The translations under genes and the position numbers were made by a program. A stretch of 64,000 nucleotides of DNA from contig NC_019567.1 in assembly GCF_000317895.1 (NCBI RefSeq), positions 1,984,001 through 2,048,000 on the forward strand, in the 5' to 3' direction. This document shows positions 17,649 through 25,889 of this stretch, piece after piece (position 1 is the first letter of the stretch; each line of letters begins with the position of its first letter). The stretch is from Bdellovibrio bacteriovorus str. Tiberius (GTDB lineage Bacteria; Bdellovibrionota; Bdellovibrionia; Bdellovibrionales; Bdellovibrionaceae). The notes beneath the pieces were generated by a model. The model was not told the DNA's origin. It saw only the letters and a program-made list of their open reading frames with translations, and did no database searches.

Positions 17649-18458
17649 ATGTTGCAGCAGTTTGTCGACAATCTCGTGTTCATCGTCCAGCACTTGCGGG
17701 TGCAGGATGCTATCGACATGCTTCTGGTTTGGATGGTTGTTTATCGCATTCTGGTTCTGATCAAACGAACCGGGACGATTCAAATGCTTTCCGGCCTAGG
17801 GGTTCTGGCGATCGGGTACATCCTGAGTATCTGGCTGGAGCTCTTCACCTTTAACTGGATTCTTGAAAAATTCTTCTCCAACCTGTTTGTGATCGTGGTT
17901 GTCCTGTTCCAGGGCGAGATTCGTCGTGCACTGGCTCATATCGGCAGCAACCCGTTCTTCAGTGATGCCTCCACAATTCAGGAAACTCAGGTGATTGAAG
18001 AGATCGCCAAGGGGATTATCCTGACCGCTCAAAAAGGCTTCGGCGCGTTGGTGGTGGTTGAGCGCGAAATCGTCATCGATTATCACATTGAATTCGGCAC
18101 CGAAATGGATTCCAAAGTCTCTGCTGAATTGCTGGCATCCATCTTCCATCCGGAAAGTCCGATGCACGACGGGGCGGTGTTGATTCGTAATGGTAAAATT
18201 CATTCTGCGGGTTGTTTCCTGCCGCTCAGTAAAAATCCGGCCTTGGATAAGAACCTGGGGACGCGTCACCGTGCCGCCATTGGTTTGACTGAAGAAACCG
18301 ACGCTTTGGTGTTTGTTGTTTCGGAAGAAAACAAATCCATTGGTATCGTTCAAGGGGGTCACTTGAGTCCTAACGTGGAACTGGGTGATATCCGTAAAGC
18401 TCTTTATGAAACTTTCGGTCTTAAGTACAAGGCCTTCTCTCAACAAGGGGAGGTTTGA
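17649..18458 (+). CDS. cdaA: membrane diadenylate cyclase
   Basis: CdaA condenses two ATP to c-di-AMP. Three hydrophobic segments occupy residues ~20-90; the DAC domain follows with MHDGAVLI (DGA 174-176) and GTRHRAAIG (RHR 206-208), both needed for catalysis. Length (269 aa) matches CdaA/DacA rather than DisA. Its stop overlaps the start of the CdaR-like gene, and glmM follows: the cdaA-cdaR-glmM set that in Firmicutes ties c-di-AMP to cell-wall precursor synthesis. Confidence 0.93.
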   Translation: MLQQFVDNLVFIVQHLRVQDAIDMLLVWMVVYRILVLIKRTGTIQMLSGLGVLAIGYILSIWLELFTFNWILEKFFSNLFVIVVVLFQGEIRRALAHIGSNPFFSDASTIQETQVIEEIAKGIILTAQKGFGALVVVEREIVIDYHIEFGTEMDSKVSAELLASIFHPESPMHDGAVLIRNGKIHSAGCFLPLSKNPALDKNLGTRHRAAIGLTEETDALVFVVSEENKSIGIVQGGHLSPNVELGDIRKALYETFGLKYKAFSQQGEV

Positions 18459-18880
18459 TGAGGCGTCGTTGGTCGAATGTCATCACCGAAAACTTCAGCT
18501 ACAAAGTTGTGGCGTTGTTTATATCGTTGATTCTGTGGCTGACCATTTTGGGTCGCCGCGATTTTGTTCTAAGTAAAAATATTGATATTGAGCTGATCAC
18601 GGCGCCGGGCACCCATGTGGTGGCTCAGACGACGGATCATATCAAGGTGAAGGTTTCAGGGCCTCGTTCTTCATTGAAAAAGTTCCTGGAAAGCTCACTG
18701 GCTCAAAGTATCACGCTGGATATCTCGCAAAGAGGTGAAGGTGTGGTGAACGTGGATATCCCTCTCAGCAAAATTGAAGTGCCGCTGGGTGTGCGAATTC
18801 TGGGTGTCCGTCCAAATCAAATTCAAGCAGAAGTGTTGCTGATAAAGGAAAAGCCCCGTGACGAACAAGAAAGCCGATAA
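18458..18880 (+). CDS. CdaR-like YbbR-domain protein
   Basis: The ATG at 18458 shares its A with the TGA of cdaA, and GGGGAGG lies upstream. The 140-residue product has one N-terminal membrane helix (VVALFISLILWLTIL) and a single YbbR-like domain: DIELITAPGTHVVAQTT, IKVKVSGPRSSLKKF, ITLDISQRGEG. Firmicute CdaR has several YbbR repeats and controls CdaA across the membrane; this version has only one. A partnership with CdaA is inferred from the fold and coupling. Confidence 0.85.
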   Translation: MRRRWSNVITENFSYKVVALFISLILWLTILGRRDFVLSKNIDIELITAPGTHVVAQTTDHIKVKVSGPRSSLKKFLESSLAQSITLDISQRGEGVVNVDIPLSKIEVPLGVRILGVRPNQIQAEVLLIKEKPRDEQESR

Positions 18881-20255
18881 AGTGGAAAAGAAAACAAGAC
18901 TGTTTGGGACTGACGGTATTCGCGGGACTGCGAATCAGTATCCAATGACTCCGGAAATGGTCGTTAAAATTGGTCAGGCCATCGGTTATCTTTTGCGCAA
19001 AGAGGCTGAAGAAAAATCCTCCAGCGTGCGCAAAGTGGTTATCGGAAAAGACACGCGTCTGTCCGGTTATATGATCGAGCAGGCTTTGGCTTCCGGGTTA
19101 AACTCCATGGGTGTGTTCGTGCAGCTGGTGGGACCACTGCCAACTCCAGGGATTGGTTATTTGACCCGCACCATGCGTGCCGCGGCGGGGATCGTGATCT
19201 CTGCTTCCCACAATCCATTCCATGACAACGGGATCAAAGTGTTTGGTTCTGATGGTTTCAAAATCTCTGAAGAGATGGAACGCGAAATCGAGCGCCTGGT
19301 TCTGGAAGAAGACCTGACACCACTTCTGCCGCCAAGCAAAGAAATCGGTCGCACTCGTCGTATTGAAGATTCTCAAGGACGTTATATCGTTTACGTAAAG
19401 GGCACATTCCCTCTGGAGTACACTCTGGATGGCATGCGTATCGTTCTGGATACCGCTAACGGAGCGTCTTATAAGGTTGCTCCATCCATCTTCCAGGAGC
19501 TGGGTGCGGAAGTGATCCAGCTGGGTGATGATCCAAATGGCACAAACATCAATGACAAGGTCGGTGCGTTGTATCCGCAAAAGCTGGCTGAATCCGTTTT
19601 GCACTATCGTGCGGACGTGGGTATCAGTCTGGACGGGGATGCGGACCGGGTGATCATGGTCGATGAAAAAGGCGAGATCGTGAACGGAGACCGCATTTTG
19701 GCGATCTGTGCTTTGCATATGAAAGAGCGTGGCCTGTTGAAGGGTGACACTCTGGTGGCAACGCAGATGTCGAACTTCGGCCTTGAAAAGCGCATGAATG
19801 AAGCAGGCATCAAGCTTGTAAAGACCGGCGTGGGTGACAAATACGTGGTCGAAGAGATGCGTAAAAATGGTTACAACCTGGGTGGCGAACAATCCGGTCA
19901 CATTATCTTCCTGGATCACACCACAACGGGTGATGGTTGTATCGCGGCGTTGAGTGTTCTGGCGGTGATGAAACAAACTGGCAAGAAAATGAGCGATCTG
20001 AATCATGTCTTTGAAGACGTTCCGCAGATCCTGATCAATTGCCGTGTAAAACGCCGTGCCGAGCTTTCTGAGCTTGCCGGATACAACGACATGATTCGCA
20101 GTATTGAGAAGAAACTGGCTGGCAATGGCCGCGTCTTCGTTCGTTTCTCTGGAACTGAGCCCGTGATTCGTGTGCTGGTTGAGGGGACTGAGAAAGCTCA
20201 GATCACTCAATTTGCGGAAGAGATCGCCTCTTTCCTGGAAAAAGAACTGTCTTAA
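18858..20255 (+). CDS. glmM: phosphoglucosamine mutase
   Basis: GlmM converts glucosamine-6-phosphate to glucosamine-1-phosphate for UDP-GlcNAc. RLFGTDGIRGTAN (14-26) opens the protein, the phosphoserine loop is SASHNP (115-120, Ser117), the metal loop DGDADR (259-264), and FSGTEPVIRVLVEG the phosphate-binding tail. The GTG start at 18858 lies inside the cdaR-like gene (23-base overlap) and has AAGGAAAAG upstream. CdaA is known in other bacteria to bind GlmM, so the context is meaningful. Confidence 0.95.
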   Translation: MTNKKADKVEKKTRLFGTDGIRGTANQYPMTPEMVVKIGQAIGYLLRKEAEEKSSSVRKVVIGKDTRLSGYMIEQALASGLNSMGVFVQLVGPLPTPGIGYLTRTMRAAAGIVISASHNPFHDNGIKVFGSDGFKISEEMEREIERLVLEEDLTPLLPPSKEIGRTRRIEDSQGRYIVYVKGTFPLEYTLDGMRIVLDTANGASYKVAPSIFQELGAEVIQLGDDPNGTNINDKVGALYPQKLAESVLHYRADVGISLDGDADRVIMVDEKGEIVNGDRILAICALHMKERGLLKGDTLVATQMSNFGLEKRMNEAGIKLVKTGVGDKYVVEEMRKNGYNLGGEQSGHIIFLDHTTTGDGCIAALSVLAVMKQTGKKMSDLNHVFEDVPQILINCRVKRRAELSELAGYNDMIRSIEKKLAGNGRVFVRFSGTEPVIRVLVEGTEKAQITQFAEEIASFLEKELS

Positions 20256-20264
20256 ATATAAGGG

Positions 20265-20283
20265 GGGCGACATTCTGTCGTCC
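20265..20283 (+). promoter_or_regulatory. short hairpin before pdxJ
   Basis: GGGCGACA-TTC-TGTCGTCC, 8 pairs with one G-T. No T run follows, so it is not a typical terminator. It includes the G-rich stretch that would be the only ribosome-site-like sequence near pdxJ, so it could affect translation or simply protect mRNA. Confidence 0.3.
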
Positions 20284-20292
20284 TAAAAGTCT

Positions 20293-21018
20293 ATGAAACA
20301 TAAAATTCGTTTGGGTGTAAATGTGGACCACGTGGCGACGCTTCGTCAGGTGCGTGGTGGGACAACGGCTTATCCTAATTTGCTGGATATGGTGAAAAAG
20401 TCCGTCAAAGGTGGCGCAGAACAAATCACGATTCATCTTCGTGAAGACCGTCGTCATATTCAATTGGAAGATCTTAAGGTGCTTTCCAAGCATTGTTCAG
20501 TGCCTCTGAATCTCGAAATGGCCGCGACCTCTCAGATGGTGACTTACGCCAAGAAGTATCGTCCTGACTGGGTGTGTTTCGTTCCTGAGAAGCGTGCTGA
20601 ACTGACCACCGAAGGTGGTTTGGATGTAAAGAAAGGCTTTAAGAAAATGTTCCCGATGGTTGAAAAGCTTCAGCGCATCGGCATTGAAATCTCCATGTTT
20701 ATTGAGCCTTCCATTGAACAAGTTGAAGCCTCTTATGAAATCGGTGCTGACGCCGTTGAATTCCACACGGGTAAATGGGTTATGCTTAAAGGAGCTCGCA
20801 AAGCCGCTGAATGGAAGCGTCTTTGTGATGCTGCTGAATGGGCGCATTATCTGGGGTTGAATGTGCACGCAGGCCACGGGCTTGATTATGAACATTCCAA
20901 ACTTATCAATAAGTTGCCGCATCTTCAGGAAGTGAATATTGGACATTCTCTGGTGTGTTATGCGCTCGAGCATGGCATGGAAGAATCTGTCCGTAAGATG
21001 AGAAAAATCCTGAAATAA
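20293..21018 (+). CDS. pdxJ: pyridoxine 5'-phosphate synthase
   Basis: PdxJ joins 1-deoxyxylulose-5-phosphate with aminoacetone phosphate to give PNP, a vitamin B6 vitamer. LGVNVDHVATLRQVRGG is the family N-terminus, ITIHLREDRRHI and LNLEMAAT follow, and HAGHGLDYEH and VNIGHSLV are the phosphate-site motifs. It is a 241-residue cytosolic TIM barrel of usual length. It follows glmM, as in many deltaproteobacteria, and precedes tsaE by one base. Confidence 0.95.
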   Translation: MKHKIRLGVNVDHVATLRQVRGGTTAYPNLLDMVKKSVKGGAEQITIHLREDRRHIQLEDLKVLSKHCSVPLNLEMAATSQMVTYAKKYRPDWVCFVPEKRAELTTEGGLDVKKGFKKMFPMVEKLQRIGIEISMFIEPSIEQVEASYEIGADAVEFHTGKWVMLKGARKAAEWKRLCDAAEWAHYLGLNVHAGHGLDYEHSKLINKLPHLQEVNIGHSLVCYALEHGMEESVRKMRKILK

Positions 21019-21019
21019 T

Positions 21020-21463
21020 ATGACCATCCTGAATTCCCAACACATCGTAAAAAACCTCCAGGAGCTGAAAAGCTTCTGGCAGGAGTTTTTGCCCCACCTG
21101 AATGACCGCTGCATTTTACTAATGAGCGGCGATGTCGGTGCCGGCAAAACGACCTCGGTGCAAATGATTGCCGCCGAGCTGGGAATGCGCGATGTTCAGT
21201 CACCAAGCTTTGCCATTCATCTGCGCTATGAAAATGCTGAAGGCAAAGCCCTGGATCATCTGGATCTGTATCGTCTGAAGGATGACGACGATCTGGAAAG
21301 TTCCGGTTTCTGGGATCTGTTTGCCCAGAAAAATTCACTGATTATTATTGAATGGGCAAACCGCCTGGATTTCGATTACCTGCCGCTGAACTGGCAGCGT
21401 GTCGAGGTGCGCTTTGAAAAACTCAGCGACACCGAAAGAAAAATCACCACCCGCCAAGTTTAA
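21020..21463 (+). CDS. tsaE: tRNA t6A biosynthesis ATPase TsaE
   Basis: The 147-residue protein has Walker A GDVGAGKTT (37-45), then SPSFAIHLRYE and HLDLYRLKDDDDLESSGF, which are TsaE hallmarks, and IIIEWANRL as the Walker B-like strand. TsaE supports the TsaD/TsaB complex that makes threonylcarbamoyladenosine at tRNA A37. It starts one base after pdxJ. tsaB, tsaD and the often adjacent acpS and nnr genes are not here. Confidence 0.93.
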   Translation: MTILNSQHIVKNLQELKSFWQEFLPHLNDRCILLMSGDVGAGKTTSVQMIAAELGMRDVQSPSFAIHLRYENAEGKALDHLDLYRLKDDDDLESSGFWDLFAQKNSLIIIEWANRLDFDYLPLNWQRVEVRFEKLSDTERKITTRQV

Positions 21464-21469
21464 AAGGTA

Positions 21470-21495
21470 CCTCTTGCGGCACTCTCCGCAGGAGG
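21470..21495 (+). terminator. hairpin between convergent tsaE and nuclease genes
   Basis: CCTCTTGCGG-CACTCT-CCGCAGGAGG, a 10-pair stem with one G-T. No good T run follows, so it may be a weak terminator or a 3'-end stabiliser. Confidence 0.45.
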
Positions 21496-21524
21496 GCCCA
21501 CCGCAATTTTGCATAAGCGTTGCG

Positions 21525-22172
21525 TTAGTTGTAGCCGTTTTGATAAGCCATTTCGTAGTTCGGGAAGAATACGCGTTTCCAGACCGGGATCTTGTTGATC
21601 TCTTCAGGTGGAACCACTTTTTTCAGTTCCAGATCGCCCACTGGATTTCTGCCGACTTGTTTTTGCACGCGCATGCGGAACTGATAAGGTTCCTGGGTGT
21701 CACGATAGTCGTTTGAGAAAATGCCCAGACGGTTGTCGAAGGCTTCCTTCGAGGCTTTGCTGTAATCACTCACCACGCGTTTTTCAAACGGATAGATGAA
21801 GTAAATCATACCCCAGCCATTTTTAAGCATTTCGATATTGAGTTCATTTTTTCCATTCAACAAACGACCCAGGATACGTCCGTGTTTGTCGATCTGGCTG
21901 TCTTCACTGAGAGTGATAATGCCATCAGCCGGGATCAGGGATCGCAGGAAGTCGCGAGCGGCCAGCGCCACATCCCCTTGGGTTTCTTTCATGAAGTCCA
22001 CTTCCGGGGTGTCAACGCCCATCAAGCGCACTTTGACTCGGGTGTTGTTTGAAACGTCCACTGCTGTCAGTGTGTCGCCGTCATGCACGCTGAGAACTTT
22101 AATGCGTGTGCCTTGGGCCCAAAGAAGAGAAGGAAGAAGCAGGACAATGAAAAGTACTGAAAGGTTTTTCAT
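21525..22172 (-). CDS. secreted staphylococcal-nuclease-type nuclease
   Basis: From ATG 22172 the 215-residue product has a signal peptide (MKNLSVLFIVLLLPSLLWA). The SNase domain shows VLSVHDGDTLTAV, VRLMGVDTPEVDF (Arg and Glu of the active site) and KHGRILGRLL (second Arg). These Ca2+-dependent enzymes cut DNA and RNA outside the cytoplasm. For a predatory or scavenging cell this could degrade prey nucleic acid, an inference. An ATG at 22193 would add seven residues but spoil the signal peptide. Confidence 0.9.
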   Translation of the reverse strand: MKNLSVLFIVLLLPSLLWAQGTRIKVLSVHDGDTLTAVDVSNNTRVKVRLMGVDTPEVDFMKETQGDVALAARDFLRSLIPADGIITLSEDSQIDKHGRILGRLLNGKNELNIEMLKNGWGMIYFIYPFEKRVVSDYSKASKEAFDNRLGIFSNDYRDTQEPYQFRMRVQKQVGRNPVGDLELKKVVPPEEINKIPVWKRVFFPNYEMAYQNGYN

Positions 22173-22261
22173 GGCCCTGAAAAGTAACGGCATTAAGGTT
22201 AAAACTCAATAGGGGCAGGGGGGTAACGTATTAATTTCCCGGCCCATTTTGTGAGACGGGC

Positions 22262-22762
22262 TTATCTTGTTCCTGAGGCGTTCTTGGTTGGATTCGCTGG
22301 GGTGGGATGGAATTTATTTCCAATTCCGTGGGCCTTCAGGTTGTTCGCAGTTTCCTTGCACTCGGAGCGAGCCCCACGATGACGCCAGGACAGCTGGGCT
22401 GATCCTTTGGCATCGGGATGGGCATCAACAAACAGCTCCACGCGACGGCGCAAATTGCGGTGGAAGAGTTTTTCCTGAGGTGAGCACCCTGCCGGAGTCA
22501 TGCTAAAAATAATACGCGCGATACGGCTGCGGGAGGCATCCTGAACTGTTTCAACTGCCATCGGGCAGACCACAGTTTCGGATGCGGACTTGATTGTGAT
22601 GGTCGCGTGGTCGAGGTCTTCGATGTTAATTCCGGCCGAGAGACTTTTGGCTTGAAGCCATTCGTCCTGCAGCTGGCAGGAATAAAGTGTTTTTTTATTC
22701 TGAGCTTCGGCCGCTGAAATGAATCCGAATATAAAAATGAAAATCAGAAGGTGACGGATCAT
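22262..22762 (-). CDS. small secreted protein coupled to the PAD-like gene
   Basis: From ATG 22762, with GGAGG 6 bases before it, the product has 166 residues. MIRHLLIFIFIFGFISAAEA is a clear signal peptide. The mature part has four cysteines (YSCQ, VVCP, AGCS, SECK), enough for two disulfides, and a strongly basic C-terminus (RRRVELF, SWRHRGARSE, GNKFHPTPANPTK). Its ATG overlaps the TGA of the arginine-deiminase-like gene (ATGA). I recognise no family. Basic, arginine-rich and secreted, it could be a partner or substrate of the upstream enzyme; that is speculation from context. Confidence 0.7.
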   Translation of the reverse strand: MIRHLLIFIFIFGFISAAEAQNKKTLYSCQLQDEWLQAKSLSAGINIEDLDHATITIKSASETVVCPMAVETVQDASRSRIARIIFSMTPAGCSPQEKLFHRNLRRRVELFVDAHPDAKGSAQLSWRHRGARSECKETANNLKAHGIGNKFHPTPANPTKNASGTR

Positions 22763-24438
22763 TTGGTGCCTCCTTGAGGGCGGCAATAGCGCATGGTGTG
22801 GCTGGAACAATGCAGATTTCCATTCATGGAATGGGCAAAATGCGTGTCGATGTAATCAGTTTTAAGTCCCAGACTTTTGATTGAGGAATCGATGTCACTT
22901 TTAAATGCCGGATTTACCGGCTCAGGCAAAATGAAGGTGTCTTGCACGATATCACCGTTTGTGGGATTGGGGAAAATCGAATCTGCAGAACCGTTCACGT
23001 ATTTGGGAGGATTGCTGTCATAGTCCATTTCCCCAATGAAAAGATCAGGAAGTTCCACCGTTTTCGGGTTGCATTGTGGATAGGACTTTTTAACTTTCGC
23101 CAGTAAGTCTTTTTTGAACTTTTGAGTCGCCTCTTCGATGGAGGCATTGAATTCTTTGAACTCAAAATCCTCTTCAATCAGGTTGGCCAGATCCTTATTG
23201 GTCATATTGTAGCAGTCCATGGTGTTCTGGATGCTGGTTGAATCCTTGATCATTCCCGTCTGGCGCATCAGGGCGCGCCGACGGTTTAAGCGAGCGTACT
23301 TTTCTTCGCGACGGCTGCGTTCCAGGGCGGGATCGTCAATACCACCTTCAGAAATCCTTTCCAGGTATTCCTGCATGCGTTTGGATTCAGCGTCTTTTAG
23401 GGGTTGAACTGTGGCACCAGCAGAGACGGGCGGCAGCATGATTTCAAAAAGGAACTGACTGACTCCGCGCGACCGTTTTTCGCGGGACTTTTCCGGATTG
23501 CCACCGTTGTTTTTCAGGGCTTTGCTATAGGAAAATTCCTGACAGATATAGGTGTAAGGGGTCTGGCTCATGCGGGCCAGAGCTTCATCCGGTGTCAGGT
23601 GCGAAAAATCAAAAGCCCGGCCTTGCGGGTTTTTCTTCAGCAGGTCCAGACCTTTTTTGGGGCTGGCAAAGGACAGGCTGAAATCGCAAGGGGCTTTTTG
23701 AGTTGGGTCCTTCAGGGTTTTGAAAAACTCATCCGTGTGGCCAACGCTTAAAAAATCGGAGGGGGTTTTCACAGCCATGGCGGGATTTTCGCAAGTGACT
23801 TTGGCGTATCTGTCCCATTCGGTGCCTTCGAAGTGATCCGAGCCAATCAGGCAAAGTCCGTTGACGGCTTCGATGTTGCCGCCGCTGTGCCCGGATTTGT
23901 AAGGATTGTTCGTCAGCTTTTTTCCCTCTTGAAACGAGCAATCCTTGCTGGATTGTTTCATCAGATCATTGAAGGCGTTGCCGTGGCGGCCATAGCCCTG
24001 AACTTCGCGCAATACCGGTTTCCCGGTATTTGGATCAAAGAAGCTTTCAAAATAATCCTGCTGCCAGTTCCAGCGACTGTTGGTTTTCACGCGGCTCAGG
24101 CCTGAAATCCATTGCTGGGCGGTGGTTTGATCCGGAGCTTGCTTTTTGATTTCCCGGACAACGTCGTCCCAGGTTTCATCAGTCACGGCCAGAAAGAATT
24201 GTGGTGGTTTTTGTGATTGGGCCTTTAGAACCTTGGTGACATAGTCTTTAACGTAACCAGGTCCTCCCATGTCATCAGAAACAGTGGCCGCCATAATGGG
24301 ATAGTTTTCAGAAAGCAGTTTGCTGCCGCCGGCAGGACACAGTGGTACATCGGCAGCCATCGGATTATGCTGGGAACAGGAATTTGCAGAAGCCTCAGTC
24401 AGAATGAAACTTAGCAGGATCTGCAGGAAAATGGTCAT
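22759..24438 (-). CDS. secreted protein-arginine deiminase (PAD) family enzyme
   Basis: This is 559 residues with an N-terminal hydrophobic signal (MTIFLQILLSFILTEASA). The C-terminal catalytic domain of eukaryotic PADs is recognisable throughout. RWNWQQD carries the Asp equivalent to PAD4 D350 (here D128); GGNIEAV (186-192) matches GNLEVSP; FLSVGHTDEFF (H234, D236) matches the H471/D473 motif WLSVGHVDEF; SLSFASPKKGLDLL matches the next helix region; LPDLF and a FPN-containing loop follow; and NLHCSSHTMR near the end has the catalytic Cys (C544) of GEVHCGTNVRR. All four catalytic residues are present. Between ~340 and 450 there is a helical, charged insertion. The N-terminal immunoglobulin-like domains of animal PADs are absent. 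PADs turn peptidyl-arginine into citrulline with Ca2+. It starts 2 bases after the preceding gene. Confidence 0.85.
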   Translation of the reverse strand: MTIFLQILLSFILTEASANSCSQHNPMAADVPLCPAGGSKLLSENYPIMAATVSDDMGGPGYVKDYVTKVLKAQSQKPPQFFLAVTDETWDDVVREIKKQAPDQTTAQQWISGLSRVKTNSRWNWQQDYFESFFDPNTGKPVLREVQGYGRHGNAFNDLMKQSSKDCSFQEGKKLTNNPYKSGHSGGNIEAVNGLCLIGSDHFEGTEWDRYAKVTCENPAMAVKTPSDFLSVGHTDEFFKTLKDPTQKAPCDFSLSFASPKKGLDLLKKNPQGRAFDFSHLTPDEALARMSQTPYTYICQEFSYSKALKNNGGNPEKSREKRSRGVSQFLFEIMLPPVSAGATVQPLKDAESKRMQEYLERISEGGIDDPALERSRREEKYARLNRRRALMRQTGMIKDSTSIQNTMDCYNMTNKDLANLIEEDFEFKEFNASIEEATQKFKKDLLAKVKKSYPQCNPKTVELPDLFIGEMDYDSNPPKYVNGSADSIFPNPTNGDIVQDTFILPEPVNPAFKSDIDSSIKSLGLKTDYIDTHFAHSMNGNLHCSSHTMRYCRPQGGTK

Positions 24439-24440
24439 GA

Positions 24441-25889
24441 TTATGCCGCCTGCAGACCTTTTGTGAATTCGCCGGAAAGCTTTTCAGCCAGAGTCAAAGA
24501 GACTTTGTTGTAGGCCGCTTTTTCAGCAAAGCCCATCAGCATTCCCACCAGTTTTTCATTGATAATGATGGGTGTGATGGTCACATGATCCGGGATGCGA
24601 CCCTGATTCCAGCCATCAAAGAATTTCTCGTTGATCGCATTCAGGGAGATATAGCCGTGATACGGTTTTTGCGTCGTCGCCACAATATTGAAAACACTTG
24701 GCGTCTGAAGCGGGAAGCGCATGGACGTGTCCTTCATGCCCTGGAAATTTTCATCCCAGGCAAAGGCGGTCATCTGCGTTTCCTGTTCGTCCAAAGTCAG
24801 AATCATGGACTTTTCAAAGTGCACTTTCATCTGGCTTAGGGCCGTTTTGATTTTCTCATTCAGCAAAGCAGCATTTTTCTTTTTGATTTTTTCCAAAGCA
24901 AAATGACCACTGGCCACCGGATTGATGGTTGGCTTAGCCACACCAGCCGGGCGCGGAGTGATCGCAATTGGTTTGTTGCTGAAGCTGTCCTCAAATGGAG
25001 GCGGTGTTTCAGCTTTAGGTGGAGGCGGTGGAGGTGTTGCACGTTTTGGTGCAGAACTTTCCACAGCGGTCGCCACAGCAGCCGGTTCATTCGGCATTGT
25101 TGCAGCTGGCGCCGGGGTTAGCGGAGTCAGCGGTGACAGAGGAGAAATCACAGTTTTAAGCTCAGTCTCTGGCGTTTCAGAGGAAACGGCCACCGGTTCA
25201 GGAACCGGAGCAGCTGGCGTCGGTGTTTCTGCGGATGGGCTTAAAGCCTCAAGACGGATCACCGTGGGGCCATCAAACAGACCATCAAGTTTTTCGCCAC
25301 CGGTTTCACCCAGTTGCAGTTCATCTTCACTTAAAGGCTGGAATTCCGGAGCCTCTTTGGAATCGGTTTTTACCCCCAGATCCTCGAAAGAGAAGCTGTC
25401 GGAAGCTTGTTTTGTCGTCGTGACCACGGAAAGATCAATACCCTCGGGGGCTTCTTCGGCCACCGGGGTTGCAGCAGGGGCTTGTTGTCTTTCCGGGTGC
25501 AGTTGTTTCCAGGTGGCTTCCAGATTTTCGTAGGTCGCCAGAACCAGAATACTGGAAGGCATTGAAGGAAAATCCTGCGGCGGCTGAAGACATGCTACGA
25601 TGAGGGATCCATCCCACTCCGCCACAGGCAGACACTCCGCAGACCACGGATAATGGGTCGCCCACTTCGCGAACATTTCCTGGGACACGGGAGTTTCTGT
25701 AAAAAATCGTGACTGAAGCAAAGGCAGTTTATGGTGAGTCATCGCCCAACGAAGATAGTCCTCAGAGCTCAGGCGTTGCTCCTTGATGGCGTAAGCCAAA
25801 AGGCTCAGAGGCGTAGCACTTTGTTCAAAGGCTTCGGTAAGTCCTTGAAGTTGCTCTTTAAAATGTTCAAACCATAAATGATGACTCAT
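24441..25889 (-). CDS. cytoplasmic multidomain protein (MshEN-like start, Pro-rich linker, GAF-like end)
   Basis: I start at ATG 25889 (482 aa); an AGGG sits directly before it, so the start is uncertain. Residues ~1-135 (SLLAYAIKEQRLSSEDYLRW, LPLLQSRFF, SLIVACLQPPQDF) resemble the N-terminal domain of type II/IV secretion ATPases (MshEN/GspE-N), which can bind c-di-GMP. A long acidic then Pro/Ala-rich linker with a PPPPPP run follows (~140-345). The C-terminal ~140 residues (HFEKSMILTLDEQETQMTAF to AEKLSGEFTKGL) look GAF-like. No ATPase motifs. It is the first gene of the PAD operon. Domain calls are by eye and tentative. Confidence 0.55.
   Translation of the reverse strand: MSHHLWFEHFKEQLQGLTEAFEQSATPLSLLAYAIKEQRLSSEDYLRWAMTHHKLPLLQSRFFTETPVSQEMFAKWATHYPWSAECLPVAEWDGSLIVACLQPPQDFPSMPSSILVLATYENLEATWKQLHPERQQAPAATPVAEEAPEGIDLSVVTTTKQASDSFSFEDLGVKTDSKEAPEFQPLSEDELQLGETGGEKLDGLFDGPTVIRLEALSPSAETPTPAAPVPEPVAVSSETPETELKTVISPLSPLTPLTPAPAATMPNEPAAVATAVESSAPKRATPPPPPPKAETPPPFEDSFSNKPIAITPRPAGVAKPTINPVASGHFALEKIKKKNAALLNEKIKTALSQMKVHFEKSMILTLDEQETQMTAFAWDENFQGMKDTSMRFPLQTPSVFNIVATTQKPYHGYISLNAINEKFFDGWNQGRIPDHVTITPIIINEKLVGMLMGFAEKAAYNKVSLTLAEKLSGEFTKGLQAA

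Noticed and set aside
19098..20273. 391-residue open frame antisense to glmM
   Set aside because: No start signal or motif, full overlap with a certain gene.
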